Positions 11,947 to 30,746 are shown, counted from the stretch's first letter. The stretch: DNA of 64,000 nucleotides from Rhynchonema sp. JSB1_4 (GCA_030248065.1 JASAMV010003014.1:17552-81551), one strand, 5' to 3'. Numbers and translations are program-made. The notes: generated by a model not told the origin, from the sequence alone.

Positions 11947-12109
11947 TACGTTTTGTGCACAAACGATTGAATTTCGTCAAAAGGGTGCAAAAGTAACCTA
12001 TTGTAAAGTGGCTTTCATCCTAACTTTGATGTTGCCGGGATGGCGGCAGTGCCGTAATGCAATCATGTTGTTGTGTGTCTTTGAGAGACGAACAGCACCA
12101 AATTCATAC

Positions 12110-15100
12110 ATGAAGTGAGTGAGTTAAACAAGGATAATATTGTTACATAAAACGTCCGTATGTTGTTTTACTCATTTCAAATTGTCAAATCACGCAGAAA
12201 ACGGCCTTTGGTTTATGCTACCGGGAACCTCAAAATTTTGGGTTATCATGCTACCGGCCGTGTTCCAGATCCTAAAGTCAGCTTACGAAACCCCAAAAAT
12301 CACACCATGATTAAAAGTGGGCACCCATAAAAATCGTTGAAATGTTACGCGCGCCGTCAAATGGTTTTTACCCACGTGCCTTATATCTTCATTCATGTAA
12401 CATCACCCAACCTGCCGTCTACGTCTATGCTTGTATGTTGATGGCGATCGATAACTAATGCGCGCTTTCGATTTCCAACTTTCAGAGAGTCATTAATGTT
12501 TCAACGAGGCTACAAATAGGGTCTAAAGAGTTGACAGAAATGGTACTTCTGCCAATACTACATCAACCAAAAAGAATGTGAAATGAATGAGAGCCTTTTG
12601 TTCATCGTTCAGTCATATCATGCACTTGTAGTTACCACAGTCATTGTTGCCCTCCCAATCACCCAGGTTGACCTGTTGCCCGACAAAACGAGTCTGCTTC
12701 GGCTCACCGTTTCTTGTTCGGACAACATTATACCATTTGTTTTGCAGACGCCTATTATCGACCAGCAGTCGCACGTTGAGCTACATCCCCAAAGAGCACG
12801 GGCCGAGTCAGGCGGAGCGCGCAGAAATTGCCAAACTGGAGGGCAAATATCAAATTGGCAAACCGCTCGGTTTTGATCCGCGAAACATGCCGCAGCCCGA
12901 CGCTGGACCGCCTGGTGTGGAAATGGGGGAGGGGGAATTATGGACATGGTGTTTTACCCTTCACAGTTTGGTTGGTGAAGCCTTCCATCTAATGATTGTG
13001 ACCGAAAATTTGGTTTCATATCTATCGTTGGTTTGATTGTTTGTCTGCCAACCGAGCGGATGTTGTGGTTGGTCACAGATCGGTTCGGGAGCCAAAATAA
13101 TACATGTTAGGATTTGTTCTTTTTGCCAAAAATTAGGGGACCAGTTTTTGGCGCTTTTGTAAGATTTTCGAGGTAATTTTTTCCAGAAACCGCCCTCGGG
13201 TTTTTGGATTTTTGCAAAAGAAACCTGTATGGAAAACTTTTTGAGTTTTGTGTGTGCGTATGGGAAATTTCCCGAAAATTGGGCTGGGTACGGGAAATTT
13301 CGATTTCTCGATGATACCGCTACTTTGCCGCAATTCCGGTTTCGGTTTCGCTATAGGTCGTACAGTTTCACGGAATCTGCCGTTGGTGTCATGTGTACCA
13401 CACAGCATCGGTGAATATTCATTACTGACCGGAAACGCCAGATTGAGATTATGTTACTGTGAAAAGAGTAGACTGTTTCTGCTTGTTTCATGATGTTTTT
13501 AGACAGGACAGAATGTTGTGATCGACATTTTCCATTTTTCAAAGTTTGATCGCGCCACTTATGTTGTGTCACCCGTTGATGTTTCAGTACTGCTATGAGA
13601 GTTGGCAATTGCGCGATCGCAGTGTTTGTAATCAAACGTTACTCGAACAAAAACATAATACAGCAAGTAAACAACGCCCTAATCCTAACCGACATGTTTC
13701 CAGGATGGTTATGTGTTCGAGAGCAATAAAATGAAACAAACAAATGTATTTGCAACTGTCACCAACAGTGTGAACAACAGTGGAATGTAAAGAGTAACAA
13801 GACAACTGTGATTTGAAAATGCTAAATTCAATAAACAACTGCAGGTCTCGGTCCGAAACTCGGCTCAGCGTTTGATCTCGAAGCCCCGCCGCAGACGATG
13901 GCCGAAGTCGCACTGGCGCGCGCTGATGACTTGATAAATTTGGCCAGAAGGGTCTGTTTACTGATGTATTCATTTACTATATAGTTGCAATTTTTCCGGA
14001 AAAATATATTTACTGGAAAAAAAACTTTTTTTCGGAAAAAACCGTTTTTTTTGATATTTTTCCAGGCCAAAAGTTGGTCCCTGTTAAAATGGGGTACATT
14101 TGGGAAAAATGTGGTCTAAAATTGCTTCGTGACGAAAAGTCATGCTGGATAAGTCGACCAACGACACAAAAAATGGTGTTTTTGGAGGATTTGAGAAACT
14201 GACCTCGCGACTGTTCAAGTTTTTTTTGGAAAATTTTCCGAAAATTTCCGATATTTTTCCAGTGCCCGGAAAAGTATCGGTTCGTTATTTTGCCCTCTGG
14301 AAAAAACGTTTTTTTTTCTGGAAAAAAAACGGTTAAAAAAAACGGTTTTTTTCAACTTGCAACTATAATTTACTATATTCGTATCAATATACGATTCCGC
14401 CGAGACTGGAAATTTTCATCAAGTCCCATTATTTTCAAAATTTATCTTGTGCAATTTTTACATAGATGTTTAATTTCCCCCTGAAAATTTGTTTTCCGGT
14501 GTTACTTATCGAATCGCCCTTCTCTGCTGGATGTGTTCCTCGCTACTTTATTTTCCAACTGTCCCTTGAAACATCAGGGTTCACTATGGCCAATGACGTT
14601 CGGTCTGGCTTGTTGTGCGGTGGAAATGATGCATTTCGCTGGGCCGCGATACGACATGGACCGATTCGGCGTCGTTTTTCGTGCGTCACCCAGACAGACC
14701 GACTGTATTATCGTGGCCGGAACGTTGACGAATAAAATGGCACCCGCCTTGCGCAGGGTTGGTTGGGTTGTTGTTGTCGGTTTGTTTGATTTGTGACATT
14801 TATTGTTTGGCGTTTGTTCGCCTGCAATGTGTAGTTTGTGTGCTGGCCTGCCCAAATTTCCTATCGAAGGTCATTCTCGCGTGAGAATGTCGCCTGAAAA
14901 ACAACAGTGCACCGCACCAAATTGTATTGGTTGTCGTTGTTATCTGTTTCTGTTGTTTCACAATTATTATTACACACATATTATATTTATCACGAAATTA
15001 TTATTTCTGACATAGATATGTAAAAACAGCAGAAACTAACAACGAATAGGCCTAAGCCTAGGCCTTCCCGACCCCAAAAATAAGTGTAAGTGTAAGCCTA

Positions 15101-15749
15101 AGTCTAAGCCTGTTACCAGAATCAGCCTCAGCCGTTGGAACAAGCTGTGCTCTTTTTCACTTGCTCAAAGTGGTCTTACCCAAACCAGCGCTGTCCAATC
15201 GCCCGGCCAGCATGGAAAACAACCGACCGAAAACGTTCCCTTTCCATCCATTCAGATTTACGACCAGATGCCCGATCCCAAGTACGTGATCAGCATGGGC
15301 AGTTGTGCGAATGGAGGTGGCTACTATCATTACGCTTATTCAGTGGTGCGAGGCTGCGACAGGGTCATACCGGTCGATATTTATGTGCCCGGTTGGTTGG
15401 GGGGTTGCTGCTGTTCATGCTTGACAATCTGTTAGTCTTTGATTTGGTAAAGTGTCCGTTTCCGTTCCAAAACGTCTCTGTCAGAACAATACCAACTGAC
15501 TATCTCCCATTTAATGTTCATGTGACTGGCAAAAATGAAAGTTGCGCTAGCAATGCACCGGTGCTGAGAATGATCACATCAGTTGGTTTTGCGAGTCGTC
15601 CGAACCGACAATCAACTTTGATATAAATACATGAAACATTTCTTATTCCAGGCTGTCCACCGACGGCCGAGGCCCTTCTCTACGGTGTGCTGCAATTGCA
15701 GAAGAAGATTAAACGAACACGACACATGCAGCTGTGGTACAGGAAGTAG
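12110..15749 (+). CDS. NDUFS7: NADH dehydrogenase Fe-S protein 7 (complex I PSST subunit)
   Basis: Exons 12110-12114, 12748-12914, 13845-13951, 14578-14757, 15256-15391 and 15652-15749 join to 230 residues; human is 213. The N-terminus ([16 protein letters not shown]) looks like a mitochondrial targeting peptide. The conserved core [16 protein letters not shown] carries the tandem cysteines (105/106). [10 protein letters not shown] (C170) and [11 protein letters not shown] (C200) supply the other ligands of cluster N2, the last Fe-S centre before ubiquinone in complex I of the inner mitochondrial membrane. Exon 1 is the least certain part: an in-frame ATG at 12065 would add 15 residues, and exon 1 was chosen because its donor and phase fit. 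Intron 1 carries a copied piece of ERAL1. Confidence 0.93.
12580..12708 (+). pseudogene. Copied fragment of ERAL1 intron 4/exon 5
   Basis: These 129 bp match 27379-27507 with about three mismatches. They cover the end of ERAL1 intron 4, its acceptor and the first 14 codons of exon 5 (VDLLPDK...LRLT). The copy stops abruptly inside the exon. It lies in NDUFS7 intron 1, just before the exon 2 acceptor, and cannot encode a GTPase. Confidence 0.9.
13981..14366. mobile_element. Foldback element with A/T-run ends in NDUFS7 intron 3
   Basis: ATAGTTGCAA at the left and TTGCAACTAT at the right are complementary. Inside them lie GGAAAAAAACCGTTTTTT-type blocks in both orientations, and the middle is single copy. 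A related element is at 19098-19570 in CDK7. Confidence 0.6.
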
Positions 15750-15931
15750 ATTCGATGTTTTCATTCAGTCATGTTTATTCAGAATCTGTGTGTGTCTTTG
15801 TACAGTGTAACATTGAGTGTTAGATACTAATGTTATCTTAATAATTTAGATTCCCTAGTCGGTTGCGCTGTATTATTTTATTCTGCAATCGCGCGGCCAA
15901 GATACTGGTGTGACAATGCATGTTTTTTTCA

Positions 15932-15937
15932 AATAAA
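15932..15937 (+). promoter_or_regulatory. Poly(A) signal AATAAA of NDUFS7
   Basis: AATAAA lies about 185 bp downstream of the NDUFS7 stop and 180 bp before the CDK7 start. It is a plausible 3'-end signal in this short intergenic gap. Confidence 0.5.
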
Positions 15938-16118
15938 ACGTTTGTGCTCAAGTCCTACGATAATATACGAATAAAAATGGCATTTGGTTTCAGTGCAGAT
16001 GATTTATGAGTGTCTTGTGGTGTCGCACCAAATTCAATATTACCTTCGCTGTGCAATTGTTTGGTTTTGTTGGTCCCAAATGTTTGGGCTTTTTATCTAA
16101 ATTTTTACAGCGAGTGGT

Positions 16119-22219
<6,101 letters not shown>

Positions 22220-22295
22220 TTAGTGGGTGTGGGTGTTGGTGGAGTTTCTATCGATTTGTGCCCACCACGAGCACATATCTTTCGTCCACGTCACC

Positions 22296-22301
22296 AATAA
22301 A
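22296..22301 (+). promoter_or_regulatory. Poly(A) signal AATAAA of CDK7
   Basis: AATAAA lies 77 bp after the CDK7 stop codon, well placed for 3'-end formation. Confidence 0.6.
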
Positions 22302-22312
22302 TGAGCACGACA

Positions 22313-22448
22313 TTATTGTTGACCAGGGATTGGGAGCTATCGGGTGTCGGCACCCAAAAAGTATCGGTATCGGCATTTGCCAAGTATCGGCCATCTGGTA
22401 TCGGGTATCGGCATACGCCGCGATACCGATCCCTACGTTATTGTTGAC
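22313..22448. mobile_element. Short inverted-repeat insertion flanked by an 11-bp direct repeat
   Basis: TTATTGTTGAC is present at 22313-22323 and 22438-22448. The insert begins CAGGGATTGG, ends near CCGATCCCT, and is filled with GTATCGG units in both orientations. From here to 23278 no gene is recognised. Confidence 0.5.
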
Positions 22449-23280
22449 AGCGCGTTGGGACGACAGCAGCAACAGTGTCAGGCTGTTTCCCATTTACCTA
22501 CCCGTCCCTGCAAGGTAGCGGGAGGCCCATCTGTAAGTAGGCAAGTATGATGCGGGGTTGGGATCGGAAACGTGAGAGGTGTGATTTTGGTGACTCAAAA
22601 TGGTAAACACCACCGTTTTTAGCACACAATGTTGGCCGAAAATGGCAAAAGTTAGTGCTTTTTCAACATTTTCGTCGCAAATGGCCTTAAAGTGGTCATT
22701 ATGGACCGGCGCTTTTTGGGGAAATGGGATCGAGAAAAAAACCGATTTTTGCCTCTCCTATCCTAACCTTCTTCGGATTTTTCTGAGGTAAGTATGGCGA
22801 GGGACTAACCCCCTCCCCAACCCACCTCTGCCACTACTACGCTTCCCTGAACTGAATTATTTTCTAAAAATTAGAATATGTCACCAATAGGCATGATAAC
22901 AAACCCTGGTGCATATTTGGAACTTCATTTGCACAAAATTTCAGAACCGATACTGCGCAAACGGTTAGCTTTCTGATGTCAGGATTCACGGTGATTATTT
23001 TGTGGGATTGTTTGTTAATTGTTTACTTGTTTGAGTCAATTGTTATTAATATTGTTGTTCGTACGGGTGATCGAGAAATTTTCTTTGTGGTTCGTTGTCT
23101 GTACCTTAAAGTTGTGATTGCTTGGAAACAATAAAATAACCAACCACACCAACACATTTCCATTTCTCTTATCTTACCTTGTTCCAGTGTCAAGCGGGCG
23201 CTTGCTTGCCTGCTACCGCTCTTCGCAAAGTTTTAACGTTTGTTCACAGCACGATGGACGGAAAGTTGTGTCCACGGCTA

Positions 23281-23550
23281 AAGGTAAATCAGCTGTGCTT
23301 TGTAGAAATGGACCATACCGCATCACTCATAATTCTTACACGCCTAAAATGGTTCGGGTTACTGTAGCCACGTCTCACGTGGTTTGCGTGTGAAGCCGAT
23401 GAACAACACACACACACACACAACCTGCCCTAAATGTTTCACGATCTTGGCGCTTTCACACGACACGAGACGTGGCTTCAGTAACCCGTGTCGAAGAATT
23501 CAGGGTGATACGGTATGGTCCAAGTCTGCAAAGCACGGCCGGTTTGCCTT
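23281..23550. mobile_element. TA-flanked MITE immediately upstream of ERAL1
   Basis: AAGGTAAATCAGCTGTGCTT pairs with the complementary right end ...GGTTTGCCTT, and TA lies on each side. The inner arms GGTTACTGTAGCCACGTCTC and GAGACGTGGCTTCAGTAACC are also inverted. A TGAAACAT site (23434) is near the centre. A second copy is at 54538-54809. It ends 46 bp before the ERAL1 start codon, so it may supply its 5' leader or promoter. Confidence 0.85.
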
Positions 23551-23596
23551 TATTCTTCCTGTCGATCATTTCAGTTTTATTCAGTAAAACGTTGCC

Positions 23597-26500
23597 ATGA
23601 ACAGTCACCATCAAGGTCAGTGTGTGCTGCGCTTATGTCGTTGTTCAACGCGACGTTTGTGCACCGAAGCCGATGTTTCAACAGCGATGCCATCGAAACC
23701 AGTTCGATGGAGGCATTTGCCAAAGAATAAAGATCTGGATCCGGCGCAGCGTTTTCTCAAGGTTAGTGCTCACTGTACGATTGACACTGCTGAAATGAGG
23801 GAATTGATCAGGAAATGTGTCTTTGCTCATGTGAATGAACTTGCTGCAGGCAGCATGCCAGCCATAATGGTGCGGCGTTGTTCTGAGTGAAACAAATAAA
23901 GGCAAACTACGCCAGCACGAGCCCGATTTCGGAGGTGGTGTGGTTACAGAACGAATAGAAAGAGAAAATCATCGTGCACGACGTTCTAGCAGAGATTCTT
24001 TTTTACGAATATCTTATTATCACTGGCCGAAGAATACCAAATAAGCCCCCTGCGGGCTTATTTTGGATACACATCGGATTTGAGATTTTGAAATTAGAAG
24101 TTTCCCAAAGAGCTCCCAGGGGGGTTTAGTCGAAAACTTCCGCTGCTGCACGAAACTGCCTTTTGGTGAACAGTCAGATCTTTTGTTTGCACTTTACACA
24201 TGCATTGTGAAACTTACAGTCTTGAAGGTCTCATTCTTGTGATTTTGCGTGTAATAAGGTACGTTATCGTGAATGTTGACCAGATACAAAAATCATTTTT
24301 CCCAAACAGACCCTCATGGGCCGATTCCTAAAGTTTCCCAATAAACCCCCCCCGTGGGAAGCTATTCGGGGGGAGGGGGCTTGTTTAGGAATCTCCGGTA
24401 CCACGAAACACACCAACCCAACACACAGGTGACGATATTGGGTCTACCGAATGTTGGCAAGTCCGTCCTGACCAATCGTCTCATCGGACGCAATGTGTCG
24501 GCCGTCAGTCGCAAGATCAACACAACGCGACAGAACATTATTGGCGTGCTGACGGCGGGAAAGACGCAGGTTGCGCATGTCTTAAGATCACGAATGTGTT
24601 GCCGAGAGATACTTGTGTTTGAGTTGACGTCACGCGGTGCAGTTGTGCTGACGATGACCTGGTGCACCGGCCGTCTGTGAAAAAAAGGGCGAAACGGGCA
24701 ACTAAAACACGCAGCGCGACCCAATAGTTGGCTTATTGCGTTGGTACCAACTCAATAACACATACATAAGGTTAAGTGGAAGAAGCATAGTTACAAGACC
24801 GGTTATGGAGTGAGTTTGCGGACATGAAAATAAGCACAAAACAGGGTGTGAAAGTTACGGGAATGAAAAATAAATGCAAAACCAGGACAGGAAAGGGTGA
24901 GAAGGTGGACGAAATCACGGACAGACCGACACGGACAACATGCAAGCAAAAACTAAATGTACGCAGTCAAAGCCACATCAGTGTGTCAACGGTGCAATAC
25001 CGGACGGTGCGGAATACTGTGACATAAAATCCGAAAGCAGTCTGTTAGCCGCCCAGGAGGACCATCGCCCCTTCCCACATTGTCCTTGCAGGCCAGTAGT
25101 CCAATGTGGTGCCACTCATTGTTCCGGCTTGCACATGGTACCATTGATTGGGAAATGTGGGTTGACGTCGTTGGCCATTGGGCTCGGCGGCATAGGACTT
25201 GATACCCATCACCGTGAAGCAGTGGTGTCGTTGGGAAATCAAAAAGTCAGGATACCGGATACCCAAAATCCAAAATTTTCGGATACCGGATACCCAAAAT
25301 GAAAAATCTCGGATACCAGGGGGGTTGCTCCCTAAAATAAAAAATCTCGGATACCCGGGGGGGGTTGTTCAAAAAAAGTCAATTTTTTAAGAGGAAAATT
25401 GAGCAAAATCGGTGTTGAAAGCGCAAAAAATGGTCATTTTGGGGGTTATGCTTGCGCTAGCAAGCGATTTTGAGCATTTTGGAGGTAAAAATGGGCGATT
25501 TTTACCGTTTTCGGAAAATTTTAGGGTAGGATACCCTTGGACAAAAAGTCAGGATACCGGATACCCCTGGGTGAAAAAATCAAGATACCGGATACCGGAT
25601 ACTAGGGGGGGGTAACCCCCCCCCTTCCCCCCCAACGACACCACTGCCGTGAAGAGTTGACGTCGAGCCCGCTCTGCGCAGCGCAATCGTATTTGTAGAC
25701 ATTTGTGATGTTGAATTTTCGTGACATGCCAAAATCTGTTGGTTTTTTTCAATTTTTGTCATCTCAGATTGTGCTGAATGACACGCCCGGTCTGCTAAAT
25801 GCTCGACTAACGTCGGTACTCAAGAAACGAAGGTACGTATATTTTGCGACTCGTTTTTGTTTGTCTCGTTTTGTTTTAGAACAGTTTGCAGTTTGTATCT
25901 GATCTGCATGGGAGTAATTTTTGCCGTTATGGCGTTCAAATTGGAAAATGGAGGGGTCTGGAGGAAACCAATTTGGGAAAAATCAGTGGAGTCTGGTAAT
26001 TCTTAATTTTACTAAAATATGGGGTGCAATACACGTTTTCACCATCTATTATGGCGGCTAAAAGTGCAGCAATATGACGAGTTGAAGATTGGGGTCAAAA
26101 TATTCAGTGACTAAAATTATGCATATTTTACGTTTGGGCCATGCAATAAAAATTATTACTGAAAAACTAGAACGCCATGGCATGCTTTTTGTCAAGCACG
26201 AGCAATCAAAAATCAATCACTCTCGGACCGAGCGCGTGATGTTATAAATAAGTCGCTTGAGCAAATCTCGAACTGTGCCTGATGCAAAAGGTCGCTTGAC
26301 CGAGGCAAGACCTGGCTCGTCACCACGTTTGATTTCGCGGCCTGTATTCTTACCATCTTTTTATGTCATTCATCAAACGCACCGACACGTCTAATATACA
26401 AAGCACTGGCTTCAAATGCCAACACAAACAGCTTCCTGATGAATAAAATCAGGGTTTTGAACGTGGTCCGGTCCGGGGTGTGGCGTAAAAGTTGTTCGCA

Positions 26501-26730
26501 GACAGCAAACTAACAACTTTAACGCGCTGGCCGAAACAATTATTGGCGTGAGCAAATCTCGAATGTTTGATTTCGGCCTGTTTTTTTACTTTTTATCTTT
26601 TTATGTCATTCAGCAAACGCACCGACAGTTCCCCAATCGACACGTCCCTATTCGATGCGCCCGAACTCAGTGTGTCCCGATCGGATCCTAATTGTGTCCA
26701 TGTTGGATTGTGTAAAAAAAAAAAAAAAAA

Positions 26731-26813
<83 letters not shown>

Positions 26814-26842
26814 AAACACCAAACAACAAAAAACCAAACACA

Positions 26843-26899
<57 letters not shown>

Positions 26900-29640
26900 A
26901 CCAAAAAAAAAACAAAATCAAAATTTTGACAAGGGGTATCATGCCCCCAAGATCAAAAAACCGGCCTTGAGGTAGTTCAAAACCCCAAGAACAACCTCAC
27001 CCTTAGAAAAGAACACAGCCCCCAAACCACCCACCACAACACAACCCAACCCACAAAAACAACAACCCACCAAAAGAACACCAAAAAAGAAAAAAAAGGG
27101 AGATCAAAATTACGGGTGGATACGATCGGGCGCAAACACCTCCCAGACCGCCAACAAAAATCCCGCCCCCACCACAAAGCACCACACAGCCAAACAAACA
27201 AGCCCAGGAAACCCAGAGAAACCCCAGGGAAAGGGAGACCAAAACAACACAAGGAAAAACCAGAAAAAACAACCCACACCACACAAAACCCCCCAAAACA
27301 CAAAAAGAAAGAGACAGAACCATCCAGAAAAAACGTAAATACGCGCGCAAATCACAAAAAAAAAAAAAAAGAAAAAATGAAATGAATGAGAGCCTTTTGT
27401 TCATCGTTCAGTCATATCATGCACTTGTAGTTACCACAGTCATTGTTGCCCTCCCTTTCACCCAGGTTGACCTGTTGCCCGACAAAGCGAGTCTGCTTCG
27501 GCTCACCGACAAACTCACCGGTGGAAAGATTGCCGGTCGACCGATTCAGAAGAAGGAAAGCATGATCGACCAACCCGCGCCTCGACTGGACTTGGACCGG
27601 GACCGACCCGACTCAGACATGCACCTTGACCAGGAGCATACATTGGTGCCGAATGGGTGTGAACGATTGTATGCGCACATATTGAAGCAGCCATTGCACG
27701 AGGTGAGTGTGTGAATCGGGTGATAAAGTTTTGTGATTTACACCTAGTTTCTGCGCTATATTATGGACAAGCCACATCATCAGACAGAGTATGACACATG
27801 ATAGCCAGATGGGCATGATAACAGCACCAATTACTGGATTTATTATGAAAACGCATCATTAGACGTTGCTGGTAACTGATGTGTTGGTTCAGGTCAGATG
27901 TGACCACGTGCACTTGTGTTTTTGGACGTTCTTTGCACAAAAGATGATAGCGCAATGACGTTGCGGTTTAGCCTTGCAAGGGCGGACTTACGTTGAATCC
28001 GGAAACCGGAAATATTTCCGGAAAACACATTATTTTTGCCTGTGAGTTTCTGCGTTTTTCGGATATATTTCCGGAGTCCGGAAATGTTTTGTAGTCTTGC
28101 ATGCAAATTATTTCCGGTTTCCTGATTCCGGATTCAAGCTAAGGTCGCCCTAAGCAATAACTGCACTTACAGATCCAACGCAATGCTTGCCCACAGAGTG
28201 TGGCCAAGCGAAACACTTTCAATGCTGTATAATTTGGTACCATTGAAGCGCTGTCGCTTGTCTCGTGTATTATTATTTTGTGAAGTATTGCGCCATCGAT
28301 CTGCCCTCACGGTGAAAAAAAGAGCTATTTCGTATGGACAAGCCAGGTTAAATCTTTGAATAAATGGTGTGAGTTTGTGATTAATACAGTGCGCCATTAT
28401 CGAAATGTCGATTCATGCGAGAGTTAAACGTGAGCAAACCACATTGAAACGACGTCTGTTTTTGTTCAGGGAATAAGCATGCCCTCGAAATAGCGACATG
28501 GTCGGGCTTTAAAATTTCGTTCCCAAAGCACAATGTTTACCGCATAATGCAGTGGGCAGAAACAGTTGACTCTTGTGTCGATTGCAGGTGAGCGAGCGTC
28601 ATCTAAAACGTTGTTTCCCCGACCACAGCGTCTGGCCACATTTTGACAGTGTCTTCTACACGTCAGCACTCAATGGAGACGGCGTGCACGAGTTCAAGCA
28701 GTACCTCATTGACAAGGCACCACTGGCGTCGTGGAACTTCGAACCCACCGGGGTACTGGTCTGGTTGGGGGCTTGCTTTTGGGTTTGGCATTATTAAAGT
28801 TGATTTTTGCGGAATTGAGCAAAAAGACTGAACATTGAGTAGTATTGGTTATTTGCCATCCTCTATTTGCAATTATCAAAACATTTACAGTTTTCGTTGT
28901 ATTTTTTTGCAAATGCGTTTGATTCCATGTCCAATGTACGTTGCGCAATACGTAAACCTATCCACGCGGGTGTGACTGATTGTCATCAAACAGATAGTAT
29001 TCCAAAGAAAACAGTTTATTTAATCGATTGATATGATTACAGGTGCCCACGAATCGATCCGATTGGCAGCTGGCCATAGACGCCGTGCGCGCAGCGTTGA
29101 TGGAACATGTGGACAGAAATCTACCGTATGATGTGGCCCTCAATGTTGGCTTTGATGTCGTGTCTTCTTATTTTTTTCTTCTACCGGAGAAGTTGATTAG
29201 GCCCCCCCCAACAGAATAAGCGCCGATTGGCAATTTTCCGAATAAGCCCCCTCAGTGGTGTCGATGAGAAATCGAAATTTTCCCATACCCAGCCCAATTT
29301 TCGGGAAATTTCCCATACATACCCCCAAAAATCAAAAATTTCCCATACCAGGGGGGGGGGGGATTTCTAAAAACTCAAAAATTTCCCATACCCGAGGGTG
29401 GGGGTTTTGAAAAAAATGACCCCAAAAATCTTCTAAAAGTGTCAAAATTGGTCTAAAAAGTGCTTAAAACAGAGTTTTCTTGCGGTAGTAAGCGATTTTT
29501 GACATTTTTGGACGAAAAATGGCCAATTTTGGTACTTCTCGGGGTCAAAAAGTCATTTCTTAGGGGTGCTTGTTCCAAAAGTGAAAAATTTCCCATACCC
29601 CATACCCCCGGCCGATTTCCCATACCCCATACCAGGGGGG

Positions 29641-29680
<40 letters not shown>

Positions 29681-30627
29681 AGGAACACGATAAAAGCTGC
29701 ACATTACCCATATTGCAGTGTTTTCTTCACTATATCTATGTTTTATGACATGTTTTTGGCAAATAAATCGCTATGATTTGCATGCTGACAGTTGTGTAAT
29801 AATAGTAAGCGTTCTTGTAATGCCTACGATACAAAAAGAATGCATTTGCAGTTACAAAAGTACCGTCCAACCCTACTTTCAGTCTGTAATTGGATCCCAA
29901 TGTAGCCCCCACTATTTGGGATAAATTTTTTGTTTTAAAATCTCAAAACAGACGCATGCCCCAAATAGTCCCCCAATGGGCTTAATCGAACTTCATCTCC
30001 GGTAATTCGCTCTGTGAAACATCAGCCAGTTTGTGCTGTGTAATAGGATCATTTTTTTGCATTGAAATATCATTTTTGTTATCATGTCCATTGATAGCAC
30101 AGCGCTGTGTGTGGGGCTAGAAAATGTCTATATGATTATATGCACTCAGTGCAACTTCAGCCGGCTGATCCTACATGCGTATGTAGCCAGTGCACCCACC
30201 GTCCAGCTGACTGATGTTTATCGACTGTCTGGGATCAACACTTTTATGTTGATCAAATTTGGTAAATTTTGAAAAATCCCTTGACACAAAAGGTCACGTT
30301 AGAGAGAGACAGAACGGTCACCAAATTTGACCATATCGCCCTCTACATACTGTACATATATTGTTTTGACTATTTGACTCTACATATATTGCGCACGGTT
30401 CACAGATTTCGCACTGGGAGATCGACGCGAACGACGTGTTGCGTGTGTTGGTCGATGTTTCATGCACGAGTGAGCACGACAGCAGCGTAATCATCGGTGC
30501 GGCCGGTGCGAGAATACGGGCCATTGCTGCAACGGCCAATCAACAGCTCAGAAATGTACTCCTCAGGGACTTGTATTTGCGAATCGCTGTCAAAACGGTG
30601 GCGAAGAAGAAGAGCAGGACTGGATGA
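23597..30627 (+). CDS. ERAL1: Era-like mitochondrial GTPase, exon 4 disrupted
   Basis: Recognised exons are 23597-23761, 24429-24569, 25768-25832, 26614 to about 26713, 27466-27702, 28588-28752, 29043-29144 and 30406-30627. Visible motifs are the P-loop GLPNVGKS (60-67), a switch I region with NTTRQN, and DTPG (107-110). In exon 5 VDLLPDK is the second half of the usual NKVD (G4) motif. A C-terminal KH domain has IIGAAGARI as its GxxG loop. ERAL1 binds 12S rRNA and helps assemble the small mitoribosomal subunit; the N-terminus is basic, as for a mitochondrial presequence. In exon 4 two frames compete (one ends RILIVSMLDCV, like the family's strand before G4), and the exon then enters an A-run, so the NK of NKxD is missing here. 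An assembly fault is more likely than real loss. Confidence 0.9.
23898..23975. mobile_element. Solo end of the ACACGAGCCCGATTTCG MITE
   Basis: AAAGGCAAACTACGCCAGCA followed by CGAGCCCGATTTCGGAGG matches one arm of the 11758-11946 element, and the other arm is absent. It lies in ERAL1 intron 1. Confidence 0.65.
25220..25646. mobile_element. Complete hAT-like element with 8-bp TSD
   Basis: The ends CAGTGGTGTCGTTGGG and CCCAACGACACCACTG are exact complements. CCGTGAAG is duplicated at 25212-25219 and 25647-25654. The interior is built of GGATACCGGATACCC units and GGGGG/CCCCC runs, with no transposase. It lies in ERAL1 intron 2. Degenerate relatives are at 3215-3513 and 21320-21560. Confidence 0.92.
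26714..27377. other. A-homopolymer and A/C-biased block, probable assembly artefact
   Basis: Runs of A interrupted by single T or C (26714-26920) are followed by about 450 bp of A, C and some G with almost no T, unlike any flanking DNA. The block starts inside ERAL1 exon 4 and ends exactly where normal ERAL1 intron sequence resumes (GAAATGAATGAGAGCC at 27379). ORFs predicted through it (poly-Lys, poly-Phe) are meaningless. Confidence 0.75.
29253..29692. mobile_element. hAT-like element cut by a C-homopolymer
   Basis: It starts CAGTGGTGTCGATGAGAAAT and is filled with TTTCCCATACC units. Before the expected right end it runs into about 35 C residues (29643-29678). A matching fragment in reverse lies at about 13230-13315 in NDUFS7 intron 2. 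It occupies ERAL1 intron 7. Confidence 0.6.
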
Positions 30628-30746
30628 TTGTACAAAAATTACAATCGTGCCTTCGAAATTTGATAAACGATCAGCGTGTGGTATTTACATGTATGTTTAT
30701 GTGCTTTCTATAACGTGCCTTAAAAGCAGTTGCAAACATGATACCA

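Noticed and set aside
26655..27404. Long poly-Lys (+) and Phe/Trp/Val-rich (-) ORFs
   Set aside because: They are by-products of the A/C-only block and have no protein-like composition.
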